From Halanaerobium saccharolyticum (lineage in GTDB: Bacteria > Bacillota > Halanaerobiia > Halanaerobiales > Halanaerobiaceae), in contig NZ_QAXS01000034.1 of the NCBI RefSeq assembly GCF_003053565.1, forward strand, positions 1 through 33,782: a DNA stretch of 33,782 bases, written 5' to 3'. A program made the position numbers and the translations under genes. How positions within the stretch are numbered: position 1 is the first letter of the stretch; the number at the start of each line of letters is the position of its first letter. Shown here in pieces: positions 15,661 through 24,096 of this stretch. The notes beneath the pieces are model-generated. The model ran no database searches, was not told the origin of the DNA, and worked only from the letters and a program-made list of their open reading frames with translations.

Positions 15661-18600
15661 CTATCCTAATTTGATTTTGAATGTTTTAATTTCATATGGT
15701 TTTATGCTAAATTCAAATTCAAATTCGTTATTTTCAAGTTCTTTTATATTTTCTTCAACTAAATTAGATTCATGGACAGATTTAATTCTGTTATCTAGTT
15801 TTACTTTCACAGTATCTCTTCTATTACCATATTCATAAAATCTTAAAATTAATTCATCACTATATTCAGCTTTTTTAACAGTTTCTAAAATTGTACTCTG
15901 TTCCTTAATTTCTATAAATGACTTCTCAGTTGGTTCAGTACCATTTCTCCCCTCAACTTTAACATTTTGAACAGGATAATTTAACTCATAAGCTTCCTTT
16001 GTAGTTCCAGCTTCAAACCAGCTTCCTCCATGAGGATAAAGACTATAAGTAAATGAATGATGACCTTGATCAGCTTCAGGATCAGGATAAACACCAGATT
16101 TAATTAATGTTAGGCGCATTGTTTGATCTTTAATATCATATCCATATTTACTGTCATTTAAAAGACTTACTCCATAATCTCCCTCTGACAAATCTGCCCA
16201 CTTATGTCCAACAACTTCAAATTTAGCATAATCCCAGCTTGTGTTCCAGTGGGTATTTCTCTCCACATTCCCAAATTGAATTTCATAATTAGCTTTAGTT
16301 GTTCTTACATCAATAGGAAAGGCAGTTTTTAGAAGTATTTGTTCTTCTTTCCAGTCAACTTCTGTCTTAAAATCAATACGTCTCTTATCAGCATAGACAA
16401 TCATATCCTGTTTAATTATCGAATCCAAAAATCTCCATTCTAACTTGACAACCACTTTATCATTTTCTTGTTTAATTTTCATTTCTTTTAAATCATTAAC
16501 GATGTATTCTTTATCTTGGTAATAAACGTCTATATCCCAGGCATTAAATCTCATAGGACGATCTTCAAAAGCCTGTAATAAATTAGCTGTACCGTTTTCA
16601 GTAATTACTTCTCGCTTATATTCTTTATCATATAATGAAACAATTTGACCCTTATCATTTATTTTTATCTTATAAAATTTATTTTCAATTAAGTTAGCTT
16701 CAACTTTTAATTCCTCTACTGATGTTTTTTCAGAACTCTTTTTTATTCTTTTACTATTCATAATAACTGGCTCTGATTTATCTTCATCAATTTCAAAAGA
16801 ATAATATCCATTTGCAGGAATTGATTTAATTTCGTACTCCTTATTATTTAGCTCTATATAAGCATCTCTTGACCAGGGAAGGGAATTATAGACAACAACT
16901 TTTCCTCCATTTCCTTCTACTTGATATGCAATCTCTTCTAAACTTTTATTTAATAAGGTTTCTGTTTCATTAAATAATTCTTTAAATTCTGCCCTAGAAT
17001 CTTCATAAACTTCCTTGATTGAAGAACCAGGTAAGATATCATGAAATTGGTTCTTCAGTACAGTCTCCCAGTTTTCATTAATCTTTTCTGCGGGATATTC
17101 TAATTCATTATTTAATGAACTAAAATTATTAAATAATTCTACATCATGAAGCATTATTTCAGCTTTACGGTTATTCTTTTTAACTTCAGCCTGTGAGGTA
17201 TATGTTCCACGATGGTATTCTAAATATAATTCACCATCCCAGACAGGTAGCTCTTTCTCTTTTTCCATCTTATCTGCCAGGTCTTTAAAATAATCCTCTG
17301 ACTTACCAAAACTAACTTCGGGCATTCCAGGAACTTCCTGCATTTTTTTGCCTGACTCTATCATTTTTCTAGTAGGTCCACCACCACCATCACCCCATCC
17401 AAAAGCTAACAGAAGATCATCATTTAAATCTTTTTGTCTGTAATTATCCCAAATCCCTTTAGTTGATTCAGGATTTAATATTCCATTGTAAGTATAAAAA
17501 GGTGAATCATTGTGAATTTCAGGAGTTGTAATAAAATGAGTTAAAACTTCTGTTCCATCTATACCTCTCCAGGTAAATGTATCATATTCAGGTCGATTAA
17601 ATTGGCTCCAACTTATTTTTGTAGTCATAAAATATTCCATACCACTTTTTTTAATTATTTGAGGTAATGCCCATGAGTAACCAAAGACATCCGGAAGCCA
17701 TAATATATTCCAATCAACATCAAATTCTTCTTTAATAAATTTCTTTCCATGTAAAAACTGTCTAACAAGAGATTCTCCTGAGGTAACATTACAGTCAGCT
17801 TCAACCCACATGCCACCTGTAACTTCCCATTTACCTTCTTTTATTTTTTCTTTAATTTTAGCATAAATTTCAGGATAATCTTCTTTTATAAATTTATATA
17901 GTTGAGGCATTGTTTGTACATAAGTATATTCAGGATATTCATCCATTAACTTCAATACTGTCGAAAATGTTCGAGAACATTTTTCTCGAGTATGAAGAAG
18001 TTGCCACAACCAGGCTACATCAATATGTGAATGTCCAACTGCAGTAATTTTAGGTAAATTTTCTTTACTTTTTAATTCTTGAAGGCCTTCTTTTAAAAAA
18101 CTATTCGCCGCTTCAGCACTTTGTAAAAACTTATCAGAATTAGCTTTTCTAAAATCTAGAATATTTATAGCTTTATCCAAAACTCTTAATAATTTTTCTC
18201 TTAAATCTTCTCCCTCTTCCATAGTTTTAATAGATTCAAAAACTATTTTAGCTCTCTGATAAAAGTCTTCTAAAATTCTATCACGATAAATTAAAGCTGC
18301 TTCCTTAAAGACATGCTTTTTTTCTTCTAAACCACTAAATGCTTTAATAGATATTTCCAGTTCTGAATTAGAACTTAATTCTTTTTTACTTAAATAAACT
18401 AAAGAATGACTTCTATCTAATCCCTGTAATGGTTGCCCGTTAAGATAAAGTAATGACTCTGAACCACTTAAATTTCCGAAATGTCCTGCACCTGGAATGA
18501 TTTTTAGATAAACTTTCCCCTTTTCTAAATCCCAATCTTTAGGCACTTGAACTTTGGAATTAAACCATTTAGCTTCATTTTCTCCTCCCCATCTTTCACC

Positions 18601-18762
18601 AACAGTAAGTTTTTCTGAAGTCATGTTTGTAAAACTAGGTAACTTTTTATTTTCTAATTCTGCTGAATAAACCTCAAATTCATTAATCTTAATACGATCC
18701 TGAACCAAATTTTCTCTTAGATCTTTTAAATACCTTTCAATTTTTCCTTTTTTCATGAACAT
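15661..18762 (-). CDS. GH38 class II alpha-mannosidase
   Basis: Protein of 1033 residues, no signal peptide, so cytoplasmic. GH38 signatures: AVGHSHIDVAWLWQLLHTRE with metal ligands H246 and D248, GGMWVEADCNVTSGESLVRQ with nucleophile/metal Asp323, WLPDVFGYSWALPQI near 355, and HDILPGSSIKEVYEDS near 580 with the last metal His. An alpha-helical three-bundle and beta domains should follow to residue 1033. It would release mannose from imported alpha-mannosides, with retention and a divalent metal. E. coli MngB, a relative, acts on mannosylglycerate phosphate. It lies downstream of the ABC permeases in the same direction. Start ATG 18762 follows GGAG at 9 nt. Confidence 0.93.
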   Translation of the reverse strand: MFMKKGKIERYLKDLRENLVQDRIKINEFEVYSAELENKKLPSFTNMTSEKLTVGERWGGENEAKWFNSKVQVPKDWDLEKGKVYLKIIPGAGHFGNLSGSESLLYLNGQPLQGLDRSHSLVYLSKKELSSNSELEISIKAFSGLEEKKHVFKEAALIYRDRILEDFYQRAKIVFESIKTMEEGEDLREKLLRVLDKAINILDFRKANSDKFLQSAEAANSFLKEGLQELKSKENLPKITAVGHSHIDVAWLWQLLHTREKCSRTFSTVLKLMDEYPEYTYVQTMPQLYKFIKEDYPEIYAKIKEKIKEGKWEVTGGMWVEADCNVTSGESLVRQFLHGKKFIKEEFDVDWNILWLPDVFGYSWALPQIIKKSGMEYFMTTKISWSQFNRPEYDTFTWRGIDGTEVLTHFITTPEIHNDSPFYTYNGILNPESTKGIWDNYRQKDLNDDLLLAFGWGDGGGGPTRKMIESGKKMQEVPGMPEVSFGKSEDYFKDLADKMEKEKELPVWDGELYLEYHRGTYTSQAEVKKNNRKAEIMLHDVELFNNFSSLNNELEYPAEKINENWETVLKNQFHDILPGSSIKEVYEDSRAEFKELFNETETLLNKSLEEIAYQVEGNGGKVVVYNSLPWSRDAYIELNNKEYEIKSIPANGYYSFEIDEDKSEPVIMNSKRIKKSSEKTSVEELKVEANLIENKFYKIKINDKGQIVSLYDKEYKREVITENGTANLLQAFEDRPMRFNAWDIDVYYQDKEYIVNDLKEMKIKQENDKVVVKLEWRFLDSIIKQDMIVYADKRRIDFKTEVDWKEEQILLKTAFPIDVRTTKANYEIQFGNVERNTHWNTSWDYAKFEVVGHKWADLSEGDYGVSLLNDSKYGYDIKDQTMRLTLIKSGVYPDPEADQGHHSFTYSLYPHGGSWFEAGTTKEAYELNYPVQNVKVEGRNGTEPTEKSFIEIKEQSTILETVKKAEYSDELILRFYEYGNRRDTVKVKLDNRIKSVHESNLVEENIKELENNEFEFEFSIKPYEIKTFKIKLG

Positions 18763-18872
18763 ATTTTATCACTCCATTTTTTTATTTTATTTTTTAATCC
18801 TACAGAGATTTAAAAAAATGAGTTTCTAATCCCTTGCAAATAGTATTATATAACTTTAATCGTTATTACTTT

Positions 18873-19694
18873 TTAACCTTTTACTGCTCCAGCAGTTAAG
18901 GCTTTTAGAATAAACTTTTGTAATAAAAATACCATTATTATCGCCGGTAATAATGCTATTATACTTGCTGCTGCTAAATAATGGGTGCTTATTTGTTGAA
19001 AGTTACCCTGGGTCATTAAAATACCAACTGAAACAGGATATTGGCTAGTTCTATCTAAAAGTAAATAAGGAAGTAAAAATTGGGACCAGGCATTAATAGA
19101 AATAAATATTGTAGCACTAGCTAAAGCAGGCAGTGCAACAGGAAGAATAACTTTATGCAATAATTGAAATCTTGAAGCCCCATCAATTTTTGCCGCCTCA
19201 TCTAACTCTTTTGGTATGGCGTCAAAACCACCTTTTAATAAAAAAGTTGCAAATGGAATTTGAATAGCAATATAGACCATTGATAGTCCGAAATAATTGT
19301 TTAATAACCCTAGATTAGAATAATAACGATAAATTGGAATACCAATAACAATAGGTGAAATCATTTGAAATATAAGAATTACAAATAGCAATTTAGATTT
19401 ATTCTTAAAATCAAATCTAGAAAACGAATATGCTGCAGGTATGGCTACTAAAAGTGTTCCAAAAACCGTATATATAACTAATTTAAAAGAGTTCCAAAGA
19501 TAAGTAGTCATTGTAGTGTTATTTAATACATAAAGAAAATTATCAAAGGTTATATCTTTTGGAATAAAGGTTGGTGGAAAAATAAAAATTTCTGAAGTTG
19601 TTTTTAAAGATAAAGAAATAGTCCATAAAATAGGTAGTAAAAAAAATATTGAAACTAAACCATATAACATATAAATTGATATTTTTTTAACCAC
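18873..19694 (-). CDS. ABC sugar transporter permease, MalG/CUT1 type
   Basis: Protein of 273 residues with six predicted membrane helices. The EAA loop, KELDEAAKIDGASRFQLLHKVILP near residue 163, contacts the ATPase. It pairs with the permease encoded immediately upstream; the GTG start follows that gene's TAA with no gap. No ATP-binding subunit is encoded in the window, which is common for CUT1 importers that share an MsmX-like ATPase encoded elsewhere. The likely cargo is a mannose-containing oligosaccharide or glycoside, given the GH38 enzyme encoded next. Confidence 0.9.
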   Translation of the reverse strand: MVKKISIYMLYGLVSIFFLLPILWTISLSLKTTSEIFIFPPTFIPKDITFDNFLYVLNNTTMTTYLWNSFKLVIYTVFGTLLVAIPAAYSFSRFDFKNKSKLLFVILIFQMISPIVIGIPIYRYYSNLGLLNNYFGLSMVYIAIQIPFATFLLKGGFDAIPKELDEAAKIDGASRFQLLHKVILPVALPALASATIFISINAWSQFLLPYLLLDRTSQYPVSVGILMTQGNFQQISTHYLAAASIIALLPAIIMVFLLQKFILKALTAGAVKG

Positions 19695-20558
19695 TTACTG
19701 ATCACTCCCCATAAATCCTGCATATAATATTGTAAAGGTACCAGAAAGAACTAACATAATTACAGCGTATGCCGAGCCTCTACCTAAATTTAAATGTCTA
19801 AAAACCTGTTTATACGCTCCAAGTGATAAAACTGTTGTACTACTACCTGGCCCCCCCTTTGTAAGAGCAAAAATAGAATCATATGTATTAAAAGTATAAA
19901 TGGTAATCAAAATTGTGTTTATCATTAGCATTGGTTTGAGCTGGGGTAAGGTAATATTCCAAAACTGTTGCCAGGTTGATGCTCCATCTATGGCGGCAGC
20001 TTCGTATAATTGGTCAGGGATCCCTCTTAAAGCAGCATATTGCATAATGCCACTAAAACCAGTCCCACGCCAAACGTTGGCTAAAACTACAGAAAAAAGA
20101 GCCCAGGAGGGAGTATACAAAAATGGAATTTGATCAAAACCTAATAATCTAATAAAATAGTTTAAAATGCCCCACGAGCTACTACTATACATTATACTCC
20201 AAATAACTCCAGTTATAATTCCTGGAACCACCCAGGCTGTAATCATTGATAATTTTACTAAAGAGCTACCAAATAAATCTTTATTAATCAACATAGCTGT
20301 AATTAATCCAAGCAATAACTGAAACAAAACTGATGCGAATACAAAAATTAAAGTAACTTTCATAACCTGCCAGAAATCGCTTCCTGTAAGAATGTGTATG
20401 TAATTCTCAAAAGTAAAACCTTCTTTTATAGTCGTTATTGTTGCGTTACTAAAACTCAGCCTTATAACATTTAATAAAGGATATAAAAAGAAAACCCCTA
20501 AAACTAAAGCTAGTGGAATAACCCAAATCCACCATCTTTCCATTATGTTTTTATTCAT
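19695..20558 (-). CDS. ABC sugar transporter permease, MalF/CUT1 type
   Basis: Protein of 287 residues with about six membrane helices and the EAA loop DQLYEAAAIDGASTWQQFWNITLPQ near residue 190. The frame extends to 20582, but ATG at 20558 has AAAGGA at better spacing and starts the natural cytoplasmic N-terminus MNKNIMERWW. It forms the membrane channel with the 18873-19694 permease. The end, GGPGSSTTVLSLGAYKQVF near 240, is typical of the family. An intercistronic hairpin separates it from the binding-protein gene. Confidence 0.9.
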   Translation of the reverse strand: MNKNIMERWWIWVIPLALVLGVFFLYPLLNVIRLSFSNATITTIKEGFTFENYIHILTGSDFWQVMKVTLIFVFASVLFQLLLGLITAMLINKDLFGSSLVKLSMITAWVVPGIITGVIWSIMYSSSSWGILNYFIRLLGFDQIPFLYTPSWALFSVVLANVWRGTGFSGIMQYAALRGIPDQLYEAAAIDGASTWQQFWNITLPQLKPMLMINTILITIYTFNTYDSIFALTKGGPGSSTTVLSLGAYKQVFRHLNLGRGSAYAVIMLVLSGTFTILYAGFMGSDQ

Positions 20559-20592
20559 ACTCTTCATCCTTTCTTTGAACATTCTAATTTAA

Positions 20593-20622
20593 TGAGGGCT
20601 CATTTGATAAAATAAGCCCTCA
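20593..20622 (-). promoter_or_regulatory. Intercistronic hairpin after the binding-protein gene
   Basis: TGAGGGCT (20593-20600) and AGCCCTCA (20615-20622) form a perfect 8-bp stem with a 14-nt loop. No T-run follows. By analogy with malE-malF type operons it may protect the binding-protein mRNA from 3' decay and so raise its level above the permeases. Confidence 0.7.
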
Positions 20623-20633
20623 TATTATTTTTA

Positions 20634-21965
20634 TTATTTATTTGCTTCCCATTCGCTTAAAGCTTCTCTCTGTATCTCATCGACTTCAGCTTCAATATCA
20701 TCAGTTTGACCAGTGAGTAAACGTCCTAAAGCAGTCTGAGTAAGTTCAGAAACTGTATTATAAAGTGGGTTAGCAGGTCTAGCATTTCCATATTCTAATG
20801 ATTCACTTAATTTTTGCATGCGCTCATTTTCAGAAAAATATGGATCATTTTCATATATTGATTCTCTTGTAGGTAAGTAATTATAAACTTTTGCTCTTTC
20901 TGCCATAGCTTCTGCATTACCTACTACTCTCATAATATAGTCAGCAGCTAATTCCTGTTTTACAGGATCATCACTTAATACGGCCCATGTCCATCCACCA
21001 TTACTATTTGCTCTTTGATCCGCTTTCATTTGTGGGAGAGGTACAAAATCCCATTTTTCATCAGCATCATCAATTATATCGTCAATTTGATTATAGAGCC
21101 AACTTCCATTGGCAACCATTGCTACATTATTAGAACGAATTTCAGCTAACATTGGATCACTTGAGGTAATTGAAGAAACCATTACAGGAGCTGCGCCTGT
21201 GTCAACTAATCTTTTTAGAAAACCTAAGCTATTTACTAAAGCTTCCTTGTTTTTTCCTTCTCCTATAACAGGACGACCGTTTTCATCAAACATTTCTCCA
21301 TCCTGAGCCCAAAATAAAGGCCAAACATTACCGTTAACTGCACCTTCCCAGCTACCGAGCCATGCAAGGAAACCATGGACTCCTTTTTCTTCTTTCATCT
21401 TTAAAGCCACATCAATTGTTTCATCCCAGGTTCTTGGAGGCTCTTCAATCCAATCTTTTCTATAGTAAAGGAAGCGAGCATCAGTTTCACCCCAAATTGC
21501 ATGCATTTCTCCATCTTTCATAACTACATCTTTTGTAAAACCATAAAAATCATTAACAGCATCCTCACCCATATATTCATTTAATGATTTGGTATAACCA
21601 TTTTCTATAAACCTACCTACCCAAAATGAATCAATATGAGCAAAATCAGGTGCATTACCAGATTCGGCTTGAGTCAACAAAGTTGCCATTGTCATAGAAA
21701 TTTGTCCAGTTGGTGCTACTTGAACATCAATACGAGCATTAGGGTGAGCTTTAGCCCACTCTGCAGCAGCTTTCCGTATATAGTCTTTTCTATTATCAGT
21801 TGCCGCAAATAATGTATCAGAGCGCTGAATATTTGCTGTTAATACTATCTCTGCATCTGGATTACCAATTCTCTCAGGTGTAACTAATTCATAGTCTTGA
21901 GCGAATGAAACAGAAGTCATAGCAAATAATACAATCAAAGCAATTAGTAATGTTTTCTTTTTCAT
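20634..21965 (-). CDS. ABC sugar-binding protein (periplasmic, CUT1 family)
   Basis: Protein of 443 residues. The start MKKKTLLIALIVLFAMTSV, ending in SFA-QD, is a standard type I signal peptide with cleavage after Ala22, and there is no lipobox cysteine. In monoderm Firmicutes such proteins are lipoproteins, so a soluble one argues for an outer membrane and periplasm. The mature part has the SBP_bac_1 layout: QAESGNAPDFAHIDSFWVGR near residue 96, WPLFWAQDGEMFDENGRPVI near 223 and MVANGSWLYNQIDD near 285. It captures a sugar for the two permeases encoded downstream. It is the first gene after the regulator, with a long leader carrying a large dyad. Confidence 0.9.
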   Translation of the reverse strand: MKKKTLLIALIVLFAMTSVSFAQDYELVTPERIGNPDAEIVLTANIQRSDTLFAATDNRKDYIRKAAAEWAKAHPNARIDVQVAPTGQISMTMATLLTQAESGNAPDFAHIDSFWVGRFIENGYTKSLNEYMGEDAVNDFYGFTKDVVMKDGEMHAIWGETDARFLYYRKDWIEEPPRTWDETIDVALKMKEEKGVHGFLAWLGSWEGAVNGNVWPLFWAQDGEMFDENGRPVIGEGKNKEALVNSLGFLKRLVDTGAAPVMVSSITSSDPMLAEIRSNNVAMVANGSWLYNQIDDIIDDADEKWDFVPLPQMKADQRANSNGGWTWAVLSDDPVKQELAADYIMRVVGNAEAMAERAKVYNYLPTRESIYENDPYFSENERMQKLSESLEYGNARPANPLYNTVSELTQTALGRLLTGQTDDIEAEVDEIQREALSEWEANK

Positions 21966-22056
21966 AATTTTTAATCTCCCCTTTATTATTAATAGAGTTC
22001 TAAAAGATTGACTTTAGAGCTTAAGTATAAAATCTCACCTCCTTTTTTTATAATTA

Positions 22057-22110
22057 GAATCAATTTAATTTTAACTAAACAAATATATATTATTAAAATT
22101 GCATTGATTC
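22057..22110 (-). promoter_or_regulatory. Large interrupted dyad upstream of the binding-protein gene
   Basis: GAATCAAT (22057-22064) plus AATTTTAA (22067-22074) pair with TTAAAATT (22093-22100) plus ATTGATTC (22103-22110), two 8-bp blocks per arm with a 2-nt mismatch between them. The loop is 18 nt. It lies about 90 nt before the ATG of the binding-protein gene and just past the stop of the regulator gene. No T-run follows, so an operator or RNA switch-like leader is more likely than a terminator. A GGAGGTG ribosome-site-like tract at about 22036-22042 lies between it and the gene but serves no ORF longer than five codons. Confidence 0.6.
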
Positions 22111-22133
22111 TGAAAATTTAAAATATGAAGAAG

Positions 22134-23240
22134 CTAATCTAGAGATTTACATGAATCTCTTATCTCCAGATCACAAGATTGATAAATCTGTTGTATTTCT
22201 TTTTCTTGATTATTTTCTTCTATATATTCTAAAAGTAAATTGACTGATTTTTTCCCAATTATATCTGAATGTTGATTTACAGTCGTTAATTTTATTTCTA
22301 AATGTTTAATTTTATCCGTATAATCAAAACTTACTACTGATAATTCTTCAGGGATTTTAATCTCATATTTTCTAGACATTTTGATCAAATCTATTACAAT
22401 AATGTCATTTACACAAATAACTCCAGTTATATTGTTTTTTTCTATGTGATTATAAATTTGCTCATTTATTTTATCTCTAGACTGCTGTTCATCATAAGTG
22501 AAGACATCATTTGCTTCAATTCCATATTCTCTTAACGCTCTTTTATATCCAGTAATTCTATCTTCAATAGTACTCGTGTTTGAATAATGTCCTTTTAAAA
22601 ACATTATGTTTTCATGCCCTAATTGGATTAGATATTCTGTTGCTTCATAACTACCATTTATGTTATCTGCCATAACACAGCTGGTATGACAGAACTGCAG
22701 CTTTCTATCTACTAAAACAAATGGAAATTTTTCCGATTTAAGATCATAAATAGCTGTACTATCTTTTTGATCTTCAGCAGGATTAATAATTAATCCATCA
22801 ACCATTTGACTTTTCATAAATTGAATGATTTCAGCTTCTTTCTTATAATCATTGAAATGGTCTTTTAAAATAAATGTATAATCACTTCCATCTAGAGCAT
22901 TTTCAATTCCGTTAAGAATTTCAATATTAACTCCATCAGTGTAAGGCATAATAACTCCAATTTGTTTACTATTATTTTTCTTATTTTCTTTTTCTCCCTG
23001 GGTATCATAAACAAAAGTCCCTGTACCCTGAACCCTATATAAATATCCCTGATGAACTAATTCCTCAATAGCCTTTCGAATAGTATATCTACTAACTTCT
23101 AATTCATTACTTAATTCTCTTTCTGAAGGAATCAATTTCCCTTTTTTATACTCTCTATTTTTAATTTTATTCAGTATAATATCGCAAATCTGTTGATAAA
23201 TAAATTTTGAATTATCTCGATCAATTTTATCTTTCGTCAT
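22134..23240 (-). CDS. GntR/LacI-type (AraR-like) transcriptional regulator
   Basis: Protein of 368 residues. Residues about 13-75 are a GntR winged helix (GKLIPSERELSNELEVSRYT and then YLYRVQGTGTFV); residues about 90-365 are a LacI/periplasmic-binding-like sugar-sensing domain (IGVIMPY, MVDGLIINPAE, DITGKKS-like region near the end). This fusion is seen in AraR and relatives, which are mostly repressors released by a sugar. The frame extends to TTG 23261, but ATG at 23240 has AAAGGAG at 9 nt. The TTG would lie in the operator cluster. It probably controls itself and the ABC/mannosidase operon that follows in the same direction. Confidence 0.9.
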   Translation of the reverse strand: MTKDKIDRDNSKFIYQQICDIILNKIKNREYKKGKLIPSERELSNELEVSRYTIRKAIEELVHQGYLYRVQGTGTFVYDTQGEKENKKNNSKQIGVIMPYTDGVNIEILNGIENALDGSDYTFILKDHFNDYKKEAEIIQFMKSQMVDGLIINPAEDQKDSTAIYDLKSEKFPFVLVDRKLQFCHTSCVMADNINGSYEATEYLIQLGHENIMFLKGHYSNTSTIEDRITGYKRALREYGIEANDVFTYDEQQSRDKINEQIYNHIEKNNITGVICVNDIIVIDLIKMSRKYEIKIPEELSVVSFDYTDKIKHLEIKLTTVNQHSDIIGKKSVNLLLEYIEENNQEKEIQQIYQSCDLEIRDSCKSLD

Positions 23241-23260
23241 AATCAGCATCTCCTTTTTCA

Positions 23261-23314
23261 ACCACTGGTACTTACTGGTAAGTACCTCTATATACTATAT
23301 TGCATACCAGTGGT
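23261..23314 (-). promoter_or_regulatory. Operator cluster and promoter of the GntR/LacI-type regulator
   Basis: Three linked palindromic elements: GGTACTTAC and GTAAGTACC with a 2-nt centre at 23267-23286, and two copies of ACCA-S-TGGT, at 23261-23269 and 23306-23314, which are inverted with respect to each other. On minus, TTTACC (overlapping the upstream copy), 17 nt, TATATA gives a plausible promoter lying inside the cluster. Binding here would block transcription, so autorepression is likely. Confidence 0.65.
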
Positions 23315-23353
23315 AAAATTCCTCTTTTTTTTAAAAATTTTTTTCTTAATAAA

Positions 23354-23394
23354 TAAAAAAACTCTCACTAAAACTTTTATAATTCCAGTGAGAG
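23354..23394 (-). terminator. Rho-independent terminator after the Usp-like gene
   Basis: On minus, CTCTCACT (23387-23394) pairs with AGTGAGAG (23362-23369), followed by TTTTTTTATT. It is the only terminator-like structure between the Usp-like gene and the regulator promoter. Confidence 0.75.
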
Positions 23395-23513
23395 CAGCAA
23401 TAGGACAAACTTTTAATATATTTATTTTTTTCTGTTCTACTATTTCTTTGATTTCAGAAACTCTAATAATTTCAGTTTTTTCTCTAAAGCACCGGGACTA
23501 ATAATCACCATCT

Positions 23514-23990
23514 TTATTTTTTCTTCTCTCCATCATAAAAAATATCCTGCGGCAATTTGATCTTTTTCAGCCAGTTCTTAAGCTCATCTTCCTTACCCTG
23601 GTTGGAAACAAACTCGTTGTCGGAGAAGTTAATAAAAATTCCATCCAGCTTAGATGCTTTCAGCTCTTTTTTAACCTTTTCTAATTCCTGCTCTTCAATC
23701 AACTTCTTATCAAGCTCAAAATCTTTTGCTGCTGCCATTTCTGCTATCTCTTCTAAATAATCTTTGGCATTTTCCTGATAGATATCAACAACAGAATCTT
23801 CGACATCACTTACAACCTGTTCACCTAAAAAGCCGACATCAGAAATCAAATGCTCAAAAAGCTTTGGCACTTCCTCGAGCATTAAAGCTCTAACTAAAAG
23901 TTTATCCTTGGGCTGCAGCTTTTTTTCTAGATGTTGATTAATTTTCTTTAAACCACCATAACTGAATAAGATCAGCATATACTTTTTCAT
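23514..23990 (-). CDS. Small cytoplasmic protein, possibly universal-stress-protein-like
   Basis: Protein of 158 residues, no membrane helix. The order of a short beta strand (KKYMLILFSYGG), a long helix-rich middle (VVSDVEDSVVDIYQENAKDY, then LEEIAEMAAAKDFELDKKLI) and a late hydrophobic strand (KLDGIFINFSDNEFV) resembles a UspA fold, but the ATP-binding GxxG...S/T signature is not visible, so the match is weak. It follows the SLC13 transporter gene by about 100 nt in the same direction and could be co-transcribed; Usp-like proteins are often encoded beside ion and anion transporters. ATG 23990 follows GAGGGA. A 24-nt fragment of a terminator found at 4411 lies directly after its stop. Confidence 0.6.
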   Translation of the reverse strand: MKKYMLILFSYGGLKKINQHLEKKLQPKDKLLVRALMLEEVPKLFEHLISDVGFLGEQVVSDVEDSVVDIYQENAKDYLEEIAEMAAAKDFELDKKLIEEQELEKVKKELKASKLDGIFINFSDNEFVSNQGKEDELKNWLKKIKLPQDIFYDGEKKK

Positions 23991-24096
23991 TTATTTATCC
24001 CTCACAAGTTTTAATAACTTTTTTGAATTCGATTTAATTAATTTATTCCTCTAGCCGCCATCATTATATCCTTAAATCATTTCAATTGAAAGTATT

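Noticed and set aside
22057-22110. The dyad as a terminator of the regulator gene
   Set aside because: No T-run follows on either strand, and arms are AT-rich; a leader or operator role fits better.
23310-23501. Plus-strand frame and an open minus-strand frame of about 60 codons after the Usp-like gene
   Set aside because: Neither has a start codon with a ribosome site, and the minus-strand frame runs through a strong terminator hairpin and T-run.
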